Part shown: positions 32,578-42,540 of the stretch, in pieces
Position numbering within the stretch: position 1 is the first letter of the stretch
Layout of the letters: every line of letters starts with the position of its first letter
DNA from: Desulfobacterales bacterium RIFOXYA12_FULL_46_15
GTDB lineage: Bacteria > Desulfobacterota > Desulfobacteria > Desulfobacterales > Desulfobacteraceae
Length of the DNA: 64,000 bases
Assembly: GCA_001799395.1 (NCBI GenBank)
Contig: MGTJ01000096.1
Coordinates: 67,246 to 131,245 of the forward strand
Direction: 5' to 3'
Position numbers and translations under genes: made by a program
Notes under the pieces: model-generated
The model's database searches: none
What the model saw: only the letters and a program-made list of their open reading frames with translations
Told to the model about the DNA's origin: nothing

Positions 32578-32894
32578 TTCAAAATCCGGGGGCGGGTTTC
32601 TGAAATTTCATTGTCCGCTTTTGAAACGGCATACACATACCTGCCTTCCTGGGTCTGGTATGGAATTGACCGCCGTGGAAAGGCTTGAAAGCAAAACAAG
32701 GGTTCCGACTTGTTTTTCACGGACCTCATGGTTGAAATTAAGGCTGGTTTCCGTTTTTTTTGCTTTTATGTTTCTTTTGGGTCGGTTTGAGAATAGCATA
32801 GTTTTATCAATGAAATAAGACCTATTCTATTGACAAAATCAGAAGGATTGAAGTACCTGTAACCTGCGTTCTTCAACTGATAAAGGGAGTCTCT

Positions 32895-34046
32895 ATGACT
32901 ATGCTCATCGCGTTTTATCTGTTTTTCCCGGCAGTGGTGATCCTGCTCTGTCTTAAATTTCCATTTTTAGATAAAATAGGAGCCGTGTTTGTCTGTTATG
33001 TGGCAGGCGCCCTGGTTGGGAATTCGGGAGGACTGCCTGAAAATGCAGCTGTCATCCAGGATGCCCTGAGCGGTGCTTGTGTAGCCGTTGCCCTTCCTTT
33101 GCTTCTTTTTTCCATGGATGTAAAGGCCTGGTTTAAAACAGCCGGGAAAGCCATGTTGTCCATGGCCGGGGCAACAATATCGATTGTAGCGGTTGCCGGA
33201 TTTGGAAGTGCGATGCTCAAGGGCCATGTGGAAGAGAGCTGGAAGCTTGCAGGTCTTGCCATTGGCGTCTATACTGGCGGGACACCCAATATGGCAGCCA
33301 TCAGAACCGCTCTTGATGTGGACCCGACCACCTATGTCATCCTGCATACCTATGATACCTTTATCAGCCTTGTTTATATTATCTTCTGCATCACCATTGC
33401 CCAGCGGATTTTTAATTGGTTTCTGCCCCGGTACAGGAAGACGGAAATAAAAAACCCGGGGTTGGGGGGGGATGATGTCGAGGATATCAATTCATACCCG
33501 GATATGTTTGAGCCGGAAATCATTAAAAAATTAATGGCAGCCATGCTCCTGTCTTTTCTGATTCTCGGGATTTCCGTCGGGCTGGCCGGCCTTTTCCCCA
33601 AAGCCGTGTCAACAACCGTCACCATTTTATCCATCACAACCCTTGGAATCGGAGCGTCATTCATTACAAGGGTGAGGCACATCAAAAGAACCTATTCCCT
33701 GGGCATGTATTTTATCCTGATATTCTGTCTTGTAGTGGGATCCATGGCCAATATCCGGGATCTTGTCCATATCAACATGGCCCTGCTGGCTTATGTAAGT
33801 TTCTGTATTTTCGGATCGTTTTTGCTCCATGCCCTTTTCTGCCGGATTTTTAAAATTGATGCCGACACCTTTATCATCACTTCCATTTCCGCCATCTGTT
33901 CACCGCCTTTTGTGCCGGTGGTGGCCAATGCACTGAAAAACAAAGAGATTATTTTGTCCGGCCTGACCACCGGGATCATCGGGTATGCCATTGGAAATTA
34001 TCTCGGCATCAGCTTTGCCTATATATTTAAAGCAGTGGCCGGCTAA
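32895..34046 (+). CDS. DUF819 family membrane protein
   Basis: About 10 TM segments; GLAIGVYTGGTPNMAAIRTALDVDPTTYVILHTYDTF. Confidence 0.85.
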   Translation: MTMLIAFYLFFPAVVILLCLKFPFLDKIGAVFVCYVAGALVGNSGGLPENAAVIQDALSGACVAVALPLLLFSMDVKAWFKTAGKAMLSMAGATISIVAVAGFGSAMLKGHVEESWKLAGLAIGVYTGGTPNMAAIRTALDVDPTTYVILHTYDTFISLVYIIFCITIAQRIFNWFLPRYRKTEIKNPGLGGDDVEDINSYPDMFEPEIIKKLMAAMLLSFLILGISVGLAGLFPKAVSTTVTILSITTLGIGASFITRVRHIKRTYSLGMYFILIFCLVVGSMANIRDLVHINMALLAYVSFCIFGSFLLHALFCRIFKIDADTFIITSISAICSPPFVPVVANALKNKEIILSGLTTGIIGYAIGNYLGISFAYIFKAVAG

Positions 34047-34055
34047 GGAGAAGAC

Positions 34056-35489
34056 ATGATTTCAATTCCTTCAAAGGGAAGACCCCATGATGACATCCTG
34101 GAATCCATGCAATTGTTCCGGGAAAATGACGCTGATCATAAGAATGGCCGGACCTGGTCCCTTGTATATCATTTAACCCCTGAGCATGATGCATTTTTAA
34201 AAACCGCCCACCAGCTTTTTTTCAGTGAAAATGCACTCAACCCCATGGCATTTAAAAGCCTTAAACGGTTTGAACATGAAGTGGTCCGGATGACGGCCCG
34301 GCTTTTAAACGGAGATGAAAAGGTGGTGGGGACCATGACCTCCGGGGGAACGGAATCCTGTCTTCTGCCTGTTCTCTGTTACCGGGAGCGCGCCCGTTCC
34401 AGAAAGCTGGGAGGGTCCCTGCCTGAAATGATAGCCCCAAAAACCATTCATGTGGCATGGGAAAAGGCGGCCCGGTATTTTAATGTCAAAATGATCAGAA
34501 TCCCCCTGAAGGATGATTTCACAGTGAATGTAGACATCCTCAAAAAAAAGATCAACCGGCGTACCATCCTGATTGTGGCATCTGCGCCTTCTTACCCACA
34601 CGGGGTTATTGACCCCATCGAAGAAATCGGCCGGATTGCCGTTGAACGAAACATCCCCTTTCATGTGGACGCCTGCCTTGGCGGATTCTTCCTGCCGTTT
34701 ATGGAAAAAATCGGATACCGGATACCCATATTTGATTTCCGTTGCAAGGGTGTCACCTCCATCTCGGCCGATGTCCATAAATACGGGTTTGGGGCCAAGG
34801 GTGCCTCAGTGCTGGTGTACCGGGATATGGAGTATTTAAAACACCAGTTTTTTATCCACCCGGACTGGCCGGGCGGGGTTTTTGCCTCTCCGGCCCTTCT
34901 CGGCACCCGGCCCGGCGGGCCCATTGCAGCAGCCTGGGCAGCCATGAATGCCCTTGGCATGAACGGGTATTGTGAGATGGCAGAAACCATTATGGAGACA
35001 ACCCGGAAACTGACAACAGGCATCAATGCCATAGACGGGCTTAAAATCCTTGGAAAACCCGCCATGGGCGTCTTTGCCTATGGCTCCACCGATTCAGGAA
35101 TCAGTATCTTTGCCGTGGGCGATATCATGGAAGACCGGGGCTGGCATGTGGATCGCCTTCAGCGGCCCGATGGGCTCCATGCCATGGTGACCCCGGCCCA
35201 TAAAAGCGTAGCTGATCAATATCTTCTGGATTTAAGGCAAGCCGTTGAAATGGTAAAGTCCAATCCCGGTCTGTCTTCCAGGGGAAATGCCGCCCTCTAC
35301 GGCATGATCGCCCATGTGCCCTTCAGGGGGCTCATCAAAAAAGAAGTCAAGAAAATGATGGAAAAAATGTATGGGCCTGAAGGTGAGATGCCCATGGGCC
35401 CGAAAGGGAAGGAATCCTTTGCGGTCCGCATGGGGACACGCATCTTCAGCAGGATTTTAAGATGGGCGTCCCGAACCGGCTGCAGATGA
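34056..35489 (+). CDS. PLP-dependent decarboxylase/lyase, sphingosine-1-phosphate lyase-like
   Basis: MTSGGTESCLLPVLCYRERAR, PFHVDACLGGFFLPFME, SISADVHKYGFGAKGASVLVYR. Confidence 0.88.
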   Translation: MISIPSKGRPHDDILESMQLFRENDADHKNGRTWSLVYHLTPEHDAFLKTAHQLFFSENALNPMAFKSLKRFEHEVVRMTARLLNGDEKVVGTMTSGGTESCLLPVLCYRERARSRKLGGSLPEMIAPKTIHVAWEKAARYFNVKMIRIPLKDDFTVNVDILKKKINRRTILIVASAPSYPHGVIDPIEEIGRIAVERNIPFHVDACLGGFFLPFMEKIGYRIPIFDFRCKGVTSISADVHKYGFGAKGASVLVYRDMEYLKHQFFIHPDWPGGVFASPALLGTRPGGPIAAAWAAMNALGMNGYCEMAETIMETTRKLTTGINAIDGLKILGKPAMGVFAYGSTDSGISIFAVGDIMEDRGWHVDRLQRPDGLHAMVTPAHKSVADQYLLDLRQAVEMVKSNPGLSSRGNAALYGMIAHVPFRGLIKKEVKKMMEKMYGPEGEMPMGPKGKESFAVRMGTRIFSRILRWASRTGCR

Positions 35490-35512
35490 TTCCTTCCCTT
35501 TCAGTTGATCTG

Positions 35513-38500
35513 TCAGACCTTCTCCCCGCAGTTCGGGCAGAATTTAAAATCAATATTGAGAAATGGTTCTCCGCATCCAGGGCATTGCCTGGGCAGGGGC
35601 CCGAGTTCCACAAGAAGCTCGCCTGATTTCACGGGCACCATTTTTTTATCAAATTTATAATCCGCAGTTTTCATAACCCTGAGTACAATGCCGTCCACAG
35701 CAGACACCACGGATTTTTCCTGTTTCATGATGGTGATGTTGAACAATTCCTCACCTTTTTTGACTGTATCCCCGGGTTTGACATACATGATCCAGAGGTC
35801 CCCGTTGCTGGGTGATCCGGCATGACAGGGATTGCCCGGGTCGGCCATGGGGACCGCATCGGATTCATGGCCTGTGGCAGCCGCCACTTTGACGGTATGG
35901 GTAAAGACTTCCCCGTTCAGGGTATACCGGACCACGCTCATTCCTTTTTCATCCGGCGGTTCCAGCCCCAGTATCTTCATGGAATGGGGTTTTCCGTCCG
36001 TGTCCCTGAACTGGAGTTCCCGCCCCGGAACAAGGCCTTCAAACCAGACATCCAGGGGCACACGGTTGGGGTTGCCGAATTCGTTTCTGAACCGTATGGT
36101 CTTTAATGCATCCCCGGGATGGTTCAGATACATGATGGTTTCTTCTTTTGTGGGGATACGGCCGATCTGTTTTTCCAGTTCTTTTTTTTCAACATCCATA
36201 TCAACCTGCTCAAGGCCTTCCAGGGGTGAAGCCTCTGTTCTATTGGCAATGGCATATTCATATTCTTTTCCAAAGGCGCCGGCATAAACCCAGTCCGGCG
36301 GGAAACCTAAGGGAAGCCGCCCGAATTTACCCAGGAGAAGGTTTTTAAAGGCATCATTGCTGTTGCTGTAGAGAATGAGCCGGTCGTTTTTGATTTCATC
36401 ATTGAGTTCTTCTTCCGGTGTTGAAATCACGGTATCGAGAATCCATAAAAGATGCCGGACTTCTTCTTCCCCGCCCCTCTTGAATGCACTGGTCACTGCA
36501 AGAAAAGCCGTGTTCCAGGTGATCTGGGAGCCAGGGGTTACATCATGATACCGGATGATCTGCCTTGTGCCGGCCAGAAATTTGAGCATATAGGGCAAAA
36601 GGCGGATATAGCCCTGTTTCATGGCCCCTTCCTGAGAAGAAGAGGTGGCACCGCCGGGCATGCCGTGGAAAACCACATCATGATCAATGCCCTGGAAATA
36701 AGGGGCTGTATACCGGTCATAATAGGGCATGATCTGTTTCAGCACAAAATTACAGGTCCGGATCATATCTTTGTCAAGGCAGGTCTTAAGCCCCAGTTCC
36801 TCTTCGATATAGGCTGCGGTGGACAAGACCTCGCCCTGGCCGTACCATCGTACGGCAGCCCCAAGACCTGTATCCACGATATGGGCCCCGGCTTTGGCTG
36901 CAGCTCCCACGGCCGGGACAAAAAGGCCGTCCGTGCAGTGGCGGTGGTAATGGATCACAAGATCAGGGTATTTTTTCCGGATGTCCCGGACAAGGCCTGA
37001 GATAAACCTTGGAGGGCAGACCCCGGCCATGTCTTTTAGGCCCAGGATGATGAGGGCGGTTGCCTTTTTGGCGGAAACACCGGCCACATCGGCCGTCATA
37101 CCGATGATTTCATCCACAACCCCGAGGTAATGGGGGATATCGAATCCTTTGGCCCAGGAAAGGGAGACTGCCGGCTGAAACACATTCTTCTGCGAATTTA
37201 AGACCACTTCGGCCAGGGGCCGCATGTTTTCGATATGGTTGAGAAAATCAAAGCACCGGACAATGTCGTGGTGTTCGCATATGGATTCGCTGGTCATCTG
37301 CATGAGGTTTTTAGGCTGGGGTTTGTATCCCAGGAGGTTTGTGGATCTGACCAGAACCTGTTTCAAAGTCAGGGGGGCAAAATGGTTCCACAGTCTTGCC
37401 TCGTTAAAGGGATAGGTCATATTGGCCATCATGGCCACATGGAAATGGGCACCTCCTCCGTTTTCAATGGAGAAAAATCCGCACCGGTCGAGATAAGGCC
37501 CGATGAGCCGGTCTTCTGCCAGGCGGAAACGGTTCCCGCTGTTGGACTGGGTGATGTCCCGGGGTGTGGTGTCGGAAAAATGAATGACTTTGGAATCCCT
37601 TACCATATCCAGCAGCGCCTTTCGATCTCCCCTGGGGTATCTGCCTTTGGCAGGGGCGGGTCCCGGGTCCGGCAGAACCGGTTCAAAGGCCCCGATCCGT
37701 TTGTCGCCGGTTCCGCGGTAGTCGGACAACTCAATATGGGGATTGTATCCCATGGCTGAAATCTCCGCCATAAGCCTTGACAAGCGAAGGGCTTCGGATT
37801 CGTTGTCCCGGTAGCGCATAAGACCCGGCCGGGTTTCCACAAACCGGGTATCGTACAGGCCGGACCGGAATACCGGGTCTGAAACGATTTTCTGGTGAAA
37901 GGGAATAGTGGTTCGAAGACCCCCGATGATATATTCCTTCAAGGCCCGGTTCATGACGGCAAGGCTTTTTTCCCAGGTCTGCCCGTGGGCAATGAGCAGG
38001 GATGCGGCAGAATCGTAATTGGACGGGAATTCATAGCCTCCTGCAATACATGAGTCCAGCCTGACACCGGGTCCGCCAGGTGAGATATACCGGGTGATGT
38101 GCCCGGAATTGGGAGCAAAATTGTGTCTCGGGTCTTCGCAATTGATCCTGACCTGGAGGGCATGGGCCACGGGCTTTGTTTTTTTGCTGTTGAACCTGAG
38201 TTTTGACCCGAACGCAACGGCTATCTGCTCTTCTACAAGATCAATGCCGTAGCGGCATTCGGTAATGCCGTGTTCCACCTGGAGCCTTGTGTTCACTTCA
38301 ATGAGATACGGGTTCTGGTCCGCATCCACAAGAAATTCCACAGTGGCAAGGGAATAATAGCCGACTTCGCTGACCAGGGCTTTTGCATATTCTTTAAGCT
38401 GTCCGCGCAGGGCTTCCGTCATCCTGGGCCAGGGAGAAGGCGTGATTTCAACCAGCTTCTGGTGGTTTCGCTGGACTGTGCAGTCGCGTTCATCAAAGGC

Positions 38501-39193
38501 AAAAACATTGCCGTACTGGTCTGCAATAACCTGGATCTCAATATGGCGGACCGAGGTCAAGAGTTTTTCCACATAAATCCTCGGGTTTCCAAAGGATGCC
38601 TGGGCCAGGACAGAGGCTTTGGAAAAAGCGGTTTCAAGCTGGTCCATATCAAAAATTTCATAAATCCCCCGTCCCCCGCCGCCGCCTTCGGCCTTGAGCA
38701 TGACCGGGAGCCCGAGGTCAAGGGCCATTTTCCTGGCCTCATCCATTTCCACGGCATCCAGGGAGCCTGGAACTACGGGGATTTTTAATCGCCGGGCCAG
38801 CTCACGCACTTTTACCTTGTTCCCGAGGAGTTTCATGGGTTCTGTGGGTGGTCCGATAAAGAGGATGTCCATATCTTTGCATTTTTTCGGGAAGCTTGCA
38901 TCTTCTGATGCAAATCCCCAGCCCGGGTGGACGGCAACCACCTTTTGTTCCTTGGCAAGTTTTAATATCCGGTCGATTTCCAGGTAGGCCCTGGGATTTT
39001 CCCCCAAAAGGATCAGTTCCTGGGCACCGGCTGTGAACGGGGCGATTTTATCGACATCGGTCACTGTGAGGACAGGGACGGCCATGAGGACCTCCCGGAT
39101 GGAACGGATGATACGCCTGGCCGTGATACCACGGTTGGCCACCAGAATTTTTTTGCCTTTTATTTCCTTTACAACCTGGTCAAATGTCTTCAT
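35513..39193 (-). CDS. Single-chain pyruvate carboxylase-like biotin enzyme with C-terminal zinc ribbon
   Basis: Biotin carboxylase, carboxyltransferase (DTTPRD, GLKDMAG) and BCCP (ITIMKQEKSVVSAVDG) domains, then CPGCGEPFLNIDFKFCPNCGEKV. Confidence 0.9.
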   Translation of the reverse strand: MKTFDQVVKEIKGKKILVANRGITARRIIRSIREVLMAVPVLTVTDVDKIAPFTAGAQELILLGENPRAYLEIDRILKLAKEQKVVAVHPGWGFASEDASFPKKCKDMDILFIGPPTEPMKLLGNKVKVRELARRLKIPVVPGSLDAVEMDEARKMALDLGLPVMLKAEGGGGGRGIYEIFDMDQLETAFSKASVLAQASFGNPRIYVEKLLTSVRHIEIQVIADQYGNVFAFDERDCTVQRNHQKLVEITPSPWPRMTEALRGQLKEYAKALVSEVGYYSLATVEFLVDADQNPYLIEVNTRLQVEHGITECRYGIDLVEEQIAVAFGSKLRFNSKKTKPVAHALQVRINCEDPRHNFAPNSGHITRYISPGGPGVRLDSCIAGGYEFPSNYDSAASLLIAHGQTWEKSLAVMNRALKEYIIGGLRTTIPFHQKIVSDPVFRSGLYDTRFVETRPGLMRYRDNESEALRLSRLMAEISAMGYNPHIELSDYRGTGDKRIGAFEPVLPDPGPAPAKGRYPRGDRKALLDMVRDSKVIHFSDTTPRDITQSNSGNRFRLAEDRLIGPYLDRCGFFSIENGGGAHFHVAMMANMTYPFNEARLWNHFAPLTLKQVLVRSTNLLGYKPQPKNLMQMTSESICEHHDIVRCFDFLNHIENMRPLAEVVLNSQKNVFQPAVSLSWAKGFDIPHYLGVVDEIIGMTADVAGVSAKKATALIILGLKDMAGVCPPRFISGLVRDIRKKYPDLVIHYHRHCTDGLFVPAVGAAAKAGAHIVDTGLGAAVRWYGQGEVLSTAAYIEEELGLKTCLDKDMIRTCNFVLKQIMPYYDRYTAPYFQGIDHDVVFHGMPGGATSSSQEGAMKQGYIRLLPYMLKFLAGTRQIIRYHDVTPGSQITWNTAFLAVTSAFKRGGEEEVRHLLWILDTVISTPEEELNDEIKNDRLILYSNSNDAFKNLLLGKFGRLPLGFPPDWVYAGAFGKEYEYAIANRTEASPLEGLEQVDMDVEKKELEKQIGRIPTKEETIMYLNHPGDALKTIRFRNEFGNPNRVPLDVWFEGLVPGRELQFRDTDGKPHSMKILGLEPPDEKGMSVVRYTLNGEVFTHTVKVAAATGHESDAVPMADPGNPCHAGSPSNGDLWIMYVKPGDTVKKGEELFNITIMKQEKSVVSAVDGIVLRVMKTADYKFDKKMVPVKSGELLVELGPLPRQCPGCGEPFLNIDFKFCPNCGEKV

Positions 39194-39227
39194 TTTCTTT
39201 TTTTACTCCTTGACGGTTTTTTAAAAA

Positions 39228-39989
39228 TTATTCAATCCTGGGATAAATCCTTCCCCGATTGATGGTTTTTATCCCTTTTATTGTCTCAATAATAAGACTG
39301 CCTTGCGGATCTATCCCCAGAATCCGGGCCGGACCGCTGAAAGCGCCGGCATCTTCCAGGACCACGGTTTCTCCCGCTAAGGCAAGCCGCCTTTGGACAT
39401 TTTCAGCAACTGTCGATGGTGCGGCAACCATACCGGGAAGACGGCACCTGATCTGTTCAAGAATCTGTGTCCATACCTGGCAAGGGTTCAGATTTACACC
39501 GGATTCTTTTAAACAGCCGGCCTTGATTTGAAAAAATTTTTCACCAGGGCTGCTTTCCGGTGCAGAGCCTATATTAAGGCCTATCCCTGCCATAACGACA
39601 GGCCCTTTTTTTTCAATCAGAATCCCTCCCACCTTGGAATAACCCGTCATTATATCATTGGGCCATTTTATCTGTGCAGGTATCGTCAGGGTTTCAAGAG
39701 CCATGACAACACAGAGGGCCATTGCCATGGGCAAAAGATTGTCAAGCACCCGGGCTGAATCCGGAATTCTTATTGTTGCAAACAGGTTGCCGGAATCCGA
39801 GACCCATTCCCGGCCGAATTGACCCCGGCCCCGGGTCTGGTTTTTTGCAAGGACAAAGGTATAGTCGGAAAAAAGACCCTGGCCAAAAAGGCTCCAGGCA
39901 ATATCCATGGTTGAAGTGCAGGTGTCAGTAAGATAACCGTTTTGCCCTTCCGATGCTTCAGGGATCAGGCCAAAAACAGAAAGGTTCAT
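39228..39989 (-). CDS. birA: Biotin--[acetyl-CoA-carboxylase] ligase (BirA-like, no HTH)
   Basis: TSTMDIAWSLF, KNQTRGRGQFGREWVSDSGNLFATI, KWPNDIM, KVGGILIE. Confidence 0.93.
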   Translation of the reverse strand: MNLSVFGLIPEASEGQNGYLTDTCTSTMDIAWSLFGQGLFSDYTFVLAKNQTRGRGQFGREWVSDSGNLFATIRIPDSARVLDNLLPMAMALCVVMALETLTIPAQIKWPNDIMTGYSKVGGILIEKKGPVVMAGIGLNIGSAPESSPGEKFFQIKAGCLKESGVNLNPCQVWTQILEQIRCRLPGMVAAPSTVAENVQRRLALAGETVVLEDAGAFSGPARILGIDPQGSLIIETIKGIKTINRGRIYPRIE

Positions 39990-40870
39990 TCTATATTCCA
40001 GGCATCCGTCAGGCAGTTGGCCACGGTTCCGATTAAACGGTCATCAGCCCTTTGCCTTGAATATACAAAGTACAGCAAGGTTTCAAATTTTTCACTTCCC
40101 TGCCGGCAAAAAATTTTTTGTCTTTGTGCGAACCCTTTTGCCACGCTTTTTTCAAGAACGCTGACCGCTAAGCCCTGCTCGATAAAAGTAGTTTTGGTGA
40201 TATCATCATTGGCAAAGATTTTATTTTTTAATTCAATACCCTTTTCAAACAGAAATGCTTTTACCGTGTCCAGGAACGGGCACTGGTTAGTCGGAAAAAT
40301 CCAGGGCAGGGCAGCAAGCGCATTAAGATCCAAAGGGTTTAAGCTTTCTTTGAAACTTAAGGGGATTGCAATTTCAAGATCCACATGTGAGAGAAAAATT
40401 GATTCCACCCGGCTGTTTGAGTGGCTCCCAAAAGCAAACCCGCAGTCAAGCGTTCCCTTTTCAACCTGTTTTAATATCTCTCCTGTGGAAGAGGTGATGA
40501 TTTCAAGGTTGATGCCGGGATATTTTTCAAACAGGGTCTTTATGATGTCCGGGATTTTCAGATATCCCGGCTCTGCATTGATCCCTAAGGTGACATGCCC
40601 CCTGATATCCTGTTGAAGGGCTTTGGCAAAATGATGCATTTCATCTGAGGCAGAGAGGATATCCACTGCCTTTTTTTCCATCCTTTCCCCTTCCGATGTC
40701 AGGCGCATTCCTTTGGATGTCCGGGTAAACAGGATAAGCCCCAGTTCTTCCTCCAGATGCCGGATATGGGCGGAAACTGCGGGCGGGGTGGTATTCAGCT
40801 CGGCCGCAGCCCGTGTCACATTGCCGATGCGGGCAACAGTGACAAAAGATATTAATTGATAAAATTCCAT
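39986..40870 (-). CDS. LysR family transcriptional regulator
   Basis: N-terminal wHTH FVTVARIGNVTRAAAELNTTPPAVSAHIRHLEEELGLILFTR. Confidence 0.93.
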   Translation of the reverse strand: MEFYQLISFVTVARIGNVTRAAAELNTTPPAVSAHIRHLEEELGLILFTRTSKGMRLTSEGERMEKKAVDILSASDEMHHFAKALQQDIRGHVTLGINAEPGYLKIPDIIKTLFEKYPGINLEIITSSTGEILKQVEKGTLDCGFAFGSHSNSRVESIFLSHVDLEIAIPLSFKESLNPLDLNALAALPWIFPTNQCPFLDTVKAFLFEKGIELKNKIFANDDITKTTFIEQGLAVSVLEKSVAKGFAQRQKIFCRQGSEKFETLLYFVYSRQRADDRLIGTVANCLTDAWNIE

Positions 40871-40968
40871 TCAGAAATTTTTAACACATCATTTAAAAAA
40901 CACAAATGGATATTTTTATGACCCTTCATTATAGTTTTTTTATTTAACCTTAAAGCAAAGGAAAAAGG

Positions 40969-41334
40969 ATGGACGTCAATATCATCAATCTAAAGGAAAA
41001 AGCAGCCCTGATCCGGGAACTTCACGCGTATAAGCGCATTGCCGGGATGAATGGTTATGATTTTAAACTGGTTAAGGCTCAAAGGGAATTTGTATGGCAC
41101 CGGCACCCGGATACGGATGAGGTTTTTTATGCTGTGGAAGGAGGTTTTGAGATTCATTTAAGGGAAAAGGTTTTGACCTTGAAAGAAGGGGATATGGTCG
41201 TGATTCCGAAAAATGCGGAACATAAGCCGGTCTGCAAATCGCTTTGCACCATCCTGTTGATTGAGCCCAAAGGAACCCTGAATACCGGTGATGCAGGCGG
41301 TGCCCTGACCGATACTCTTCTTGAAGATATCTGA
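40969..41334 (+). CDS. Cupin domain protein
   Basis: FVWHRHPDTDEVFYAVEGGFEIHLREKVLTLKEGDMVVIPKNAEHKPV. Confidence 0.9.
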   Translation: MDVNIINLKEKAALIRELHAYKRIAGMNGYDFKLVKAQREFVWHRHPDTDEVFYAVEGGFEIHLREKVLTLKEGDMVVIPKNAEHKPVCKSLCTILLIEPKGTLNTGDAGGALTDTLLEDI

Positions 41335-41427
41335 TTGCCGCCAGGGTGTCGTTCTGATTAATCATTGGCTTTAAAGCCGGTTTCTGATATTAAAGAGCCT
41401 TACAAATTCATAGAAAAAAAGGCTGGG

Positions 41428-42450
41428 ATGAAGATATTGGAATTGACCCTGGACGGGTTGACAGGTTTATTAAAAAAGGGCTTCGGCAAAGGCCTGTTTC
41501 ATGCTTCTGCCCTTTACCGGGAAGTATATCAGCGGGGAAATCGGGATATTGCCGGTATTCCGGAATTTAAAGCATCACAGACCTTTGCAAAAACCCTTGA
41601 AAAACAATTGATCATAGAGCCCGGACAGGTTGTTGACGCCTTCAGGGAAAATGATCTTATCAAATTTATCACACAACTTTCCGACGGCCTGAAAATAGAA
41701 TCCGTCCTGATTCCCATGACAGGCCGCAATACCCTTTGCCTTTCCAGCCAGGTCGGGTGCAGAATGGGGTGCAGGTTCTGTGAAACCGGCAGAATGGGTC
41801 TGAAAAGAAACCTTTTTGTGTCTGAAATCATCGGTCAAATATTCAATGCAAGATTTGTCCTCAAGGAAAAAATCAAAAACATCGTATTTATGGGAATGGG
41901 CGAACCATTTGATAATTTTGATACTGTCATGGAGTCCATCCGGATCATGAACGAGCAGAAAGGGTTTGATATTGCTCTTCGCCATATCACGGTGTCCACA
42001 ACCGGGCTGACCGGCGGCATTGAAGCCCTCGGCCGTCTGAAGATGAAAGGATTGAGACTGGCTGTGTCCGTCAATGCCCCGGATGATAAAACCCGGTCCT
42101 TTCTTATGCCCGTCAATCATGCTCATTCCCTCCAGGCCCTGAAAGCGGCATTAGAAGCCTTCCCTTTGACCCGGCGCGAATGTTTTCTGTTTGAATACAT
42201 TCTGATCAAGGGGCTGAATGATTCCGGGAGCGACGCCATCAAACTGGCGGAATATATTTACCCGTTGCCGGTGCGGCTGAACCTGATTCCTTTAAACCCG
42301 GTTAAAGGATTCAATTATGAATCCCCTTCTGATGATGATATGCTAAGATTTTCCGAAATCCTTACAAGCCAGGGAGTTTTTGTGGTCAAACGGTGGAGCC
42401 GGGGCCGGTCCGTTGCAGCCGGTTGCGGGCAATTGGGCTTAACATGTTAG
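41428..42450 (+). CDS. RlmN/Cfr-family radical SAM RNA methyltransferase
   Basis: SSQVGCRMGCRFCETGRMGLKRNLFVSEIIGQI, VFMGMGEPFDNFDTVM, terminal AAGCGQL. Confidence 0.88.
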   Translation: MKILELTLDGLTGLLKKGFGKGLFHASALYREVYQRGNRDIAGIPEFKASQTFAKTLEKQLIIEPGQVVDAFRENDLIKFITQLSDGLKIESVLIPMTGRNTLCLSSQVGCRMGCRFCETGRMGLKRNLFVSEIIGQIFNARFVLKEKIKNIVFMGMGEPFDNFDTVMESIRIMNEQKGFDIALRHITVSTTGLTGGIEALGRLKMKGLRLAVSVNAPDDKTRSFLMPVNHAHSLQALKAALEAFPLTRRECFLFEYILIKGLNDSGSDAIKLAEYIYPLPVRLNLIPLNPVKGFNYESPSDDDMLRFSEILTSQGVFVVKRWSRGRSVAAGCGQLGLTC

Positions 42451-42540
42451 TTCCCGGCCAGATGCATTTGCCGCCTTGACACAACAGGCTAACTGTGAAA
42501 AGAAACAATCGGATAATCAATGATTTAATGTGAGGTGGTA

